A stretch of DNA of 64,000 bases, taken from NCBI GenBank assembly GCA_006503535.1, contig QYRS01000012.1, forward strand, positions 1,674,001 through 1,738,000, given 5' to 3'. The notes beneath the pieces are model-generated. The model made no database searches, was not told where the DNA came from, and worked only from the letters and a program-made list of their open reading frames with translations. The position numbers and the translations under genes were made by a program. Shown piece by piece: positions 56,212 to 64,000 of this stretch. Numbering within the stretch: position 1 is the stretch's first letter; each line of letters starts with the position of its first letter. Source of the stretch: Arthrinium phaeospermum. Its lineage: Eukaryota; Ascomycota; Sordariomycetes; Amphisphaeriales; Apiosporaceae.

Positions 56212-56736
56212 TCAAGGGCAGTTGACGTCAATCTTGCGGACCATCAACCCCTGCTCCCCCTTGCCATCCCCGCTGTCCACCCCAAGCGTGACGCAGGGCT
56301 CCGACTCCTCGTCGTCCGCATCATCAGGGGCAAAGACGATGTCGCTGGGCTCCGAGTAAAGTCCATCGCCATCGGCGGGCCGACCCTCCTCGTCGGGGCC
56401 ATGGCTGTCGAACCACACCCGAACCACGCAGTCGGCGCGGGCGCGGGGGATCTTCGAGCACACCATGTAGGGTGCTTCGTCGTTGCCGGGGAAGGTGAAC
56501 TGGGCGTTGTGGGGGTCGCTGGCCCGGGGCTCCAGCGTCTGCGTGTAGTTGCCGTGCTGGTCGAGGAGCCGGAGGGGAATGGTGACGACGGGGTCGACTT
56601 GGATTACCGGCCTCTGAACGCGCCGCTCCTGCTGCTGCTCCTCCACCGGCGCGGGACGGGGGCGGGCGCGGGCGCGGTCCAGGCCGTGGAGGCGAACAGG
56701 GAGAAGGGAGAAGGAGAAGAGGGCGACGGACTTCAT
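56212..56736 (-). CDS. small secreted hypothetical protein
   Basis: Uninterrupted 174-aa ORF. The hydrophobic N-terminus MKSVALFSFSLLPVRLHG fits a signal peptide, followed by a basic/proline-rich segment (DRARARPRPAPVEEQQ), then a folded-looking region (VVTIPLRLLDQHGNYTQ; APYMVCSKIP; CVVRVWFDSHGP), an acidic loop (APDDADDEESEPC) and the end IDVNCP. Four Cys follow the signal, possibly two disulfides. No family recognised. One potential N-glycosylation site (NYT). It is among the few intact genes in the right half. Confidence 0.6.
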   Translation of the reverse strand: MKSVALFSFSLLPVRLHGLDRARARPRPAPVEEQQQERRVQRPVIQVDPVVTIPLRLLDQHGNYTQTLEPRASDPHNAQFTFPGNDEAPYMVCSKIPRARADCVVRVWFDSHGPDEEGRPADGDGLYSEPSDIVFAPDDADDEESEPCVTLGVDSGDGKGEQGLMVRKIDVNCP

Positions 56737-58162
56737 AGTGGGGAAATTAAGGTATTATTATATTATAGTTACAGGTAAGTAGATAACGGGTGAATAGTGG
56801 TAGCAGAGCTTGTCTTCAAGTCTGTATGATTGATATAAATGAGAGTGATTGACTGTGGTCAGGAGGAACGACTGGAGACGAAATCTTCGCTGGTGCAAAG
56901 ATCAGGCTGGACGACGACGACGACACCCTCCTCTGACTCTCGGCGAGGGGGGCCATCTATATTTCTACCTGGAAGAGAATCGCGTCGCATTTTGGAGATG
57001 GTACCTCGACTCACACATGGGCTGCTTTTTCTCCCACTCTCCAATTTTTGCTGTTGGGAACGGGATATTGATCTCGGTAAACAGCCAGTCTCCCTCCCTC
57101 CGATTATGATTGCCCTTTCCATTCCTTGCCTGCGCAATTTGTCCTCCCGCATAATATTTGCATATGTATCCCACCCTAAGCCAAATCCCGTCCGGGGTCC
57201 TTGCGCGCCGTTGCGTGCAATTGGCCGCAGGTCGTAAGGCTGCGAGGGTGTAAAGCTGGGGGTGTCGCGTGGTTGCAAGATGCCGTGCCGCCTCTTTTTG
57301 GGCAAAGCGGCGCTGGGCTTGGGTTCTGGGTAACTAACTGCCGATCAATGTTGGTTGTTGGAACGGAATCGGACGTGTAATCTCGCTATGCTGCCCATCA
57401 GCGACTGAGCCGCATGAGTCACATTGCAACTAATTTCTTTTCTCCGCGATTTTCCACAAACGTCTGCAGTTTGTCAGCCGATCCCTGATTTGCGACTCCC
57501 GAAGTTGATATCTATGTAGTGCAAAGACCGGAATTGGAACCACAAGGTTAGTTACCTAGGTAGGTAAGCTTGAAAGAAAACATCGCCAAGACCCGGCTTT
57601 AGCGGCTGTCCGTCGTAAAGCGACATAGCATCGTTCAAGCATGCGACGTTGTCAAGATGGCCTTTTATAAGTGTATTAACTCCTAACGTCTACCTCGTAG
57701 GCCAAAATCCATTGATAGAAACAGACGACGCAAGCTGGTCTCAATCCAAGTTGACCAGAAACAAGCCCGGTTTCTCAGTATGTAGCCCGGGGCATGTTTG
57801 GCAGCAGAACTAGGCCTGGGAGGCATTGCAGACAATCTCTCTATAGTATACAGAGCCGGGCCAACCCGTGCGTGCCCCTTTTAGCAGCAAGCAGCGGAAG
57901 AAGGCCCTCTAATTACCGTAACCAAGCCAGGTCTTTCCTCAAGTTGGCTTCTTCTGTCGCATCGCGCGGAACCTGCGATCCGCGTGCAGAATCGCAGCAA
58001 AGCACACATGCATGCATGGTATCCCTCCTCAAATCCATCCGAAACGCCTAGTCTTACATGTTATCATGGAAGATTCGCCTTTTGTTTCTAAATCCCTTGA
58101 TAGTGCAAGATCATCTCAGACACGTCACTATCAAATAGGACGCGGGTCCATTACGTGCAAGT
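56737..58162. other. intergenic region of about 1.4 kb
   Basis: Promoter side of the small secreted gene and 3' flank of SNF5. Frames at 56839-57305 and 57794-58254 have no domain. Pyrimidine-rich stretches near 56920-57120 only. Confidence 0.5.
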
Positions 58163-59921
58163 TCAGCGACCACCGGGGCAGCTGTTTGTTTGCTCCCATA
58201 CGCTGCCGCAGTTGGCACATAGTGTCTGCATGTGATGTCAGTAACGGGACTTAGCACATAAAGTTGGTGGAGCAGAAACTTACCCGATCGCCAAAGGGGC
58301 CCTTGCGGACTGCCCAGACGCTGGTGCCCCAGACGCGGCAATGGAGACATCGCCAGTTGAACCGCTCTTGATCGCTCAATGAACCGCCGCCTCCATAGCC
58401 TCCGACGTCGGGCGTACCCCTTCCTCCAGGTGTGCCAGAGCGACCCAGAGGGCTGAGACTTCTAAACCTCCGCTTCTTCTTGGAACGCTCACCACGTCCC
58501 ATTCGCTCCTCCTCCACTTCCACGGTGCCTACCGGCATACCGCCCAGCATGCCAGTATTACTGCTGAACCGCGCGGTCTCGCGACGAAGACGGCGGACCT
58601 CTCTCTCGCGGTCGCCTTCCCGTTTCTCGATCTCTTCCTTCGACAAGAATTCGATCTTGGGCTCCCAGTCTTCAGCAAGGTGCTCGGGGTCGTATCGCCA
58701 ACCGGCGTCCGCTCCGTGTGCCGCGTCGTTTGGTAGTTCTGCACCCATAGCACCCCAGCCTGCCACCAAGCCTCCTGACTCGCAAGCCTCTTGAGACGCA
58801 AGACAGCTTCGTATATAGCATGTGTGAGGGCGGGCACCCACTCTCCAGCCAAACCCAAATCCGTGCACGTAATCTTCGCGAATGCCTCCGCCGTGCCCGG
58901 CGGGTGAAGTAGAGACCATTCGAACTTGTCGGAGTACACGCTTGAAGATAAGTTGAGGCTGAGCGACACTATACACCGGTACGTGTCGGGGCTGTAGTCG
59001 TCGGCGTCAGCAGCGACAGGGCTTGCCGTGGCCGTGACCTGGGGGATAGAAGCGACGGGTCCCTTGGATGGGGTGTCGGTGGCGCTGAGCATGGGCGTAT
59101 TCGAGCCACCGACAAAAGACGACGAAGACTGTTGTAAAGGTGTTCCGGGAGTGGCCGGAGTGTCGTGAACAGATCGTAGAGCTGCAGCGGCAGCGGCCAC
59201 ATTGCCATTAGCAACAGCAGTCGCATCCTCGGAATGGAACAGCGGGTGCAGCGCAACACCGGCATATTCTTCGAGTTGTGTTCGTATTTGCTTGCTGATC
59301 TCGTTTGCGATGGGAACCTGGTTGGGAAGGTCGAGATCTTGCACCAATGCCATTGCAAACTGATCCGTGGTGATGACGGTCTCGTGCAAGTTCCACAAAA
59401 AGATATCCCTAAGCTTGTATGGAACTGTCATCTCGCCGGCTCGGTAGAGGGATGGGTCCATCGCCGGCGTAGGCTGGGTCACGCCGGGGTAGAGGAAAGG
59501 GCGCCGCTGGCATGAAAGCGGGGATGTCGACATCGATGCGGATGGGAATCAGGGTGACGGGCATGGCAGCCTGCGCCTGTGCATTCAGGTCGGACCGCGT
59601 CCTGCTCTTAAGCATCCAGTTCCGCCAAATGCCCAGGTCGACTGGCGCATTGGTCTCCTTGCCGACCTTGTCGCTTGCATCGAGCCTCGAGGTACTATCC
59701 TCGCGGCGACGCCTCCGGCCTTCGAGGTCGGTATCATCGTCGTCGCCGTAGTCGTAACCGTCTTCCGCATAGTTGATGGCGATTGTGCCACGCTTGGTGG
59801 TTCGCGATTGGGGACCGACGGCGGCTGTCGGGGCGACGGGGGTGAGGAGGGAGTTGTTGTAGGTGCGCAATCGCGGCGCGTAGCTGGAGAGAAACGCCTG
59901 GGGCGCCGCTCGAGTTCCCAT
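58163..59921 (-). CDS. SNF5/SMARCB1-family chromatin remodelling subunit, frame disrupted
   Basis: ATG at 59921 (MGTRAAPQAFLSSYAPRLR). An acidic linker (GYDYGDDDDTDLEGRRRRRED) is followed by MPVTLIPIRIDVDIPAF and, after one frame change near 59490, PGVTQPTPAMDPSLY, then KLRDIFLWNLHETVITTDQFA and a SNF5 repeat (LVQDLDLPNQVPIANEISKQI). Repeat 2 lies around FEWSLLHPPGTAEAFAKI and LGLAGEWVPALTHAIYEAV. After another change near 58775 comes AGWRYDPEHLAEDWEPKIEF. The C-terminus spans an intron (at about 58224-58281) and forms a Cys4 finger: CLHCRVWGTSVW ... TLCANCGSVWEQ, GATA-like, known from fungal Snf5/Sfh1 proteins. Core subunit of SWI/SNF or RSC; nuclear. Which of the two is not decided. Confidence 0.9.
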
Positions 59922-60701
59922 GGCGACGGATCTGGCTGGATGGCTGAAGGATGGCAACTATCTCATGTCATTCATACTCATGTCGCATAAGCATGAAAAC
60001 GCAAAGCTCCCGAGCCGGACTGACGTTGGCAGGTCCGCACAGGGGATTGCACGTCGAGTCAGGTCGTGGTCGAGAAGGCAAATGGCCGGAGTGCGCAATG
60101 CTGCAGCTGGAAGAGTACGACGTCGCAGGAAAATAAGGGCGACTGCACGATTGGGTTGGGTCACCTCGAAGCTCTTGCGTCGAAAAACGGAACGTTAGTT
60201 CAATTGATGGAGGAATGGCCCAGGGTGACTTGGAGAAGCGCGTCGGACTGCAGCCAAAATTTCCCAGCAAACCAAACCAAACAGCAAGCGGCTCCTTGCG
60301 TCGCGACCGAGCTTGGATCTGGCCGCTAATCACGTGGGGAATGGTGGCTGGGCGTGGGGCGTGTGGCTGGAGCTATTAATTATGGGCGAGTACCAGTCAT
60401 GTTGGACCTGTCAAACAACCTGGAATAACCCGCTAGGCACTTTCGATTATTCCACTTACTCCCGACTACCTACGCCAGGCAAGTAATGTGAGATCTTGAA
60501 CATCCGGTTCCCTCCCGTAGTGCCCGTACAACTGAAATGTGGTAGCTTCTCGAGATGCTAGACTTGGCCGATTTACTCTCCTGGCGGCCCACTTTCTGGT
60601 TTCTTGGATCATAGATTGGGTATGGACGGATGTATATACGTGGAAAAGTGCCCATGCATTAGTACCCTTAATGACCTGAGTTCCTATTGACTTGGCAAAC
60701 A
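59922..60701. other. intergenic region upstream of SNF5
   Basis: SNF5 promoter region and 3' flank of the LanC-like gene. No gene supported. Confidence 0.55.
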
Positions 60702-61801
60702 CTACACATCGTTGTAACCGATGAACGTCTTCGGGAGATCCCTATCGGCCACAGCCCACGTCCAAGCCCGCCCTGCCTCGCCGGTGAAGAGACTGGCCAT
60801 AGATATGTCCTGCCTCGGTCCAATGTCGCGCATCCATCCCCTCTCCTCCATCTCCTCCGTGCTCATGAACGACAGGAAATGCAGGAACTGCGCCTGGTCG
60901 TCTAGCGCCAAGGCGTTGCCGGCGATGCCATGACACAGGCACGGCATCTTCTTGAGCAGCCCGCGACGCCAGATATCCGCCTGGGCGCGGCTGATGGCGC
61001 GGCGATCTTCGTGTCCAGCTCGGGGTAGTATGGCCGCAACGAGCGCAGCGACTGCACGAAGCCCGGTGCGCCCTGACAGAACTGCACGAGCTCATCGTCG
61101 GACTGCTTATCCAGCAGAGAGGCCAGCTGGTCCTGAAGCTCGACGGCTGCCTTGGGCATCGACAGGACAATTTGAGAAATGATGCCAATGGTTCCTTGTG
61201 CTGCGCCCACCTTCCCGTGCCGGATCCAAGGCTGTGGCACCTTAAGCATGCGACGAACAGTCTTCTCAATCGTTTCGTCAACCCTTGGATTGTCGATGAA
61301 ACTTAGCGATGACTTGCATAGCCGGAGATAGTACAAGTAGCCAGCTCGCCCGTATCGCCAGTCATTAAACCCATCATTCGTCTCGTCGTTGATAGCTCTC
61401 TCATATGAACAAAGCTTCCGAACCGCTTCCGCATCGTCTGACATCAGGACCAACATGGCCGTATGGGCGAGCATCTCATTGGTGATGCCACAGTCTTTAA
61501 CTGTGGGTGCGATGCGGTGGACCGAAGCCCCGAGGTCCAGATATGCATGCGCCCATTCGAGCAGAGACTGCTGCTTGAATTCCAACTCAGGATATAGTAG
61601 GGATAGGGAGTAGAATAGGTATGCGATAGAAGTAGGCCCACTGTAGAACCCGTAGAAAGTCCAGCCGGTCGAGCACGTGTGAACCGGAGGGTTCAGGGCG
61701 GTGATCCGGTCAAGGCAGGCAAGAAGCTCTTGATGCGGCGCGGGGGTCCGTAGGGCACCCGTGGTGGGGTTGGCGATGTACAGATCTTGATGGTCGCACA
61801 T
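60702..61801 (-). CDS. LanC-like (lanthionine synthetase C-like) protein, one frame break
   Basis: ATG at 61801. Alpha-barrel repeats: FYGFYSGPTSIAYLFYSLSLL, WRYGRAGYLYYLRL, WIRHGKVGAAQGTIGI and FCQGAPGFVQSL, the last holding the first zinc Cys. After a one-base break near 61000 it continues LLKKMPCLCHGIAGNALALDD with the Cys-His zinc pair, then ASLFTGEAGRAWTWAV and the stop at 60702. GxG repeats and the Cys/Cys-His ligands define the LanC/LANCL superfamily. Eukaryotic LANCL proteins bind glutathione and add it to dehydroamino acids; in fungi the role is largely unknown. About 365 aa. No lanthipeptide precursor or dehydratase is nearby. Confidence 0.88.
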
Positions 61802-62271
61802 ATCTATTACATTGACTATACCAAGGTATCGTTTCCAAGAATTTACCAGAAATGATCTTAAGTACGGTATTACATTGTCGGTTCTAGAAAGTCGGAAAGT
61901 CGAATCGATCAGTGAGATCCGGACAAGACTTGTGAAGGATCAACCTTATGTTACAGCAGCCATGCGCTACAATTTGCTTATACCACGGCGCATTGATTCG
62001 CTGACCCTTTTATCTAACCGGGTATTCTATTAATGGAATAATCATTATACCAATAGCATCAAGTGATCCCTTGCAAATATGCAGTACAGCATAATTTGGC
62101 GGTTGCGCCACCAATTGAGGGGATATCACGCAGAGCGCATCACCACGCGATCAAAATTGCTTAGCATACTCAAACAGGTCTGAATTCAAATAGATTAATA
62201 TTCCCACAAGTTCTATCTTTAATCAAAGGATCGTCTCCAAGAGCCGCCAACCAATCTCCAGCAAGGTCCAA
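61802..62271. other. intergenic AT-rich region
   Basis: 470 bp between the LanC-like start and the sulfite-oxidase-type stop. AT-rich, no features. Confidence 0.6.
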
Positions 62272-64000
62272 TCACTCCTTCGGGTCTCTGCCACCCATCG
62301 CTTCCATGGCCTGGTCGTAATGCTCGTCCGTCTCCAGGTCAATCTCCAGGGGCCGAGTAATAGGGAGGATTGACATGCCTTCTCCTCGAGGAGCTTGAGC
62401 CGCTGCGCAGTCAGGGGCTTCGAGCGGTTCATGCTGTAGATCTTGACGCGGTGGCAGGAAGATGTCACATGGAGGTCCCAGTTCCTGTTGGTACGCACAT
62501 ACGTCAGTCAGTAAATAAGCATTCTCATTTTCGGCGGTCCATTCGGGAACCAAACTTCAATCAGAAGTAGGTATGTATATATAACGTACCATGCGGAGCG
62601 GACAAACGTCGGCTGCGTGTTCAGGGCGTTGTCCCAGCACCGCACGCAGAACTCGAGCCAGCCCTCGGCGTCGACGGGCATGTCAATCTCCCACAGCCGC
62701 CAGCCGTGGAAGTACTTGGTCGACATGTTCTCGGGCGGGACCTCGTACCAGACGGAGCCGCCGTCGCCCGAGACCTCGACGCGGACGGGCCAGCGGCCGC
62801 CGCCGCTGTAGGCCCAGCCCTTCAACTTGACCTTGCCGTCGTGCACGATCTGGTCCATGTCGGCGGGCGACATAATGGCCGACGAGACGGGCATGTCCTG
62901 GATGCTGAAGCCGTTGCTGTACATGGCGTTCTGCTTGCCCACCTGCGGCGTGTAGTAGAGGTACTCCTTCTTTTGCACTGGCGCCTGGCTGGGGCCCCGG
63001 ATACCCTTGATCTGGTACAGCCACTTGCAGCTGCGCGCGCCGATGTAGCCGAAGACGACGGTCCGCAGGGGGAACCCGTGGATCTTGGGCAGCGGCTCGC
63101 CGTTCATCTCCCAGGCCAGCAGCACCTCGTTGGCCTTGACCTTACGCCACGGCACGCTGACGACGTAGTTCATGGCCTGGCCCTTCTTGAAGTACGTGTC
63201 GGCGCCGTAGAACTCGAGGTTGTCGGCGCCGTCGACGAGGCCGCCGCAGTGCTTGATGACCTTCTTGAGGCTGACGCCGGTCCAGACCGCGTTGCCGATG
63301 GCGCCCTCGGCCCAGGGCGCGTTGATGAGCTCGTCGCCGTCGCCCGGGTAGACGCCGATCTGCTCCATGCGGCGCGTGCCCGAGCACTGCAGCGTCACCG
63401 TGTTGGTTTGCCGCGGGAAGAGCTCCTCGTTCTGTAGATCGGCCAGAGTGAGACGCTTGGGGTTCTTGACCAGCCCGGAGATGTCCAAGGTGTACTCTTG
63501 GGGGTCTATCTCGGGAATGCCTCCATGATTGCGAACGAAATGGGTGTCGTTGGGAGTGATCTCCGTCTCCACCAGCCGTTCCTGTTCTGAAGATCAATAA
63601 ACACGATTCCATCTCGCTAGTTAGGACCGACTTCGATCATTGATCGTGCTTACCCGTGGGCTTTCGCCGTTATAAGGGAATTGGAGCACGTGGAGCATGT
63701 CCGCGGCCTTCTCCTTTTTCACGTACTCCCAGCTGATATCGGGGACCTTCTCCAGGGTAGGCCCCATGGCATAGTGGTACTGCTTCCACCGCTCTCCCGT
63801 GAGAATGGGGTTCGACTTGGGCAACGGCTGCAATTGAAACTCGGGCGGCTGGCAAAACCATCAGTCAGCATCTTGACCATGGTGGTACATCAAGAGAGGT
63901 GTACTGACGACTGGGAAGTCGTATTGCTTCAAGATCTCGGCCGCCCGCTTCTTCTTCTCCGGGTACTTCTCCCACTCAATATAGCCCTTCCATCCCTTCC
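62272..64000 (-). CDS. sulfite oxidase-family molybdopterin enzyme, 5' end beyond window
   Basis: Visible exons: 64000-63911, 63848-63654, 63581-62590 and 62484-62272. The gene continues past 64000. The Moco-binding domain has NDTHFVRNHGGIPEID and the molybdenum Cys in VTLQCSGTRRMEQIG, then GDGDELINAPWAEGAIGNAVWTG and the substrate-loop region NGEPLPKIHGFPLR with GYIGARSCKWLYQI. The dimerisation domain (KVKLKGWAYSGGGRWPVRVEVSGDG; WEIDMP; WNWDLHVTSSCHRVKI) completes it. After a one-base break at LLEEK near 62374 the tail ends GGRDPKE. No N-terminal heme b5 domain is visible in the part shown; the preceding residues (KGWKGYIEWEKYP) are upstream linker. Expected to oxidise sulfite, with the final acceptor unspecified. 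Confidence 0.9.

Noticed and set aside
60702..61801. Lanthipeptide biosynthesis system
   Set aside because: Only the cyclase-like protein is present; no dehydratase, precursor or protease gene lies nearby.
62706..63437. 243-codon plus-strand open frame
   Set aside because: Antisense shadow of the sulfite-oxidase molybdopterin and dimerisation domains.

Overview
The window looks like chromosomal DNA of a filamentous ascomycete (Pezizomycotina). Most introns are 40-110 nt, with GTAAGT-like donors, CTAAC/CTGAC-type branch points and CAG/TAG acceptors. The gene content is typical of the group: a HET-domain protein, an NB-ARC/TPR NLR, a SAT4/PTH11-like membrane protein, a DIM-5-type SET methyltransferase, a CFEM-less ferric reductase and many MFS transporters. 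There are no operons and no bacterial signals. I cannot place the organism below that level.

Left part (1-26 kb): a HET protein running off the left edge; an MFS sugar transporter; an amidase-signature enzyme; a CorA-like GMN membrane protein; a small acidic repeat protein; an AsaB/CmcJ-like oxygenase-family protein; a nine-exon NLR (N-terminal alpha/beta-hydrolase-like domain, NB-ARC, TPR); a kinase-like protein convergent with it; a secreted FAD-linked (BBE-type) oxidase; an SDR; an HSL-type alpha/beta hydrolase; and a bestrophin-like channel. Nearly all of these close to exact multiples of three once introns are removed.

Middle part (26-41 kb): a block resembling a specialised-metabolism or metal-handling neighbourhood. 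It holds a SAT4-type receptor-like membrane protein, a cytochrome P450, a class I SAM methyltransferase, a DHA1-type MFS exporter, an opine-dehydrogenase family enzyme and an FRE-type ferric reductase. No PKS, NRPS or terpene synthase is present, so if it is a cluster the backbone gene is elsewhere or the opine dehydrogenase is the core.

Right part (41-64 kb): mostly conserved housekeeping genes. These are a DIM-5/Clr4-type H3K9 methyltransferase, a UBTD-type ubiquitin-domain protein, an N2227 (carnosine N-methyltransferase-like) protein, a ZIP zinc transporter, a GNAT acetyltransferase, a Mid2/Kre9-like wall-membrane protein, a probable intron-containing tRNA-Arg, two small secreted proteins, a SNF5-family chromatin remodeller subunit, a LanC-like protein, and a sulfite-oxidase-family enzyme cut by the right edge.

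A striking property is that from about 27.9 kb rightward almost every gene is broken by single-nucleotide indels, often in G/C runs. Three GC-rich genes in this part also carry partial tandem duplications of about 130-230 bp that break their reading frame. Because strongly conserved genes (SNF5, DIM-5, sulfite oxidase) are hit too, I read most of this as sequence or assembly error and not gene death. The affected genes are therefore annotated as probable functional genes with disrupted frames.
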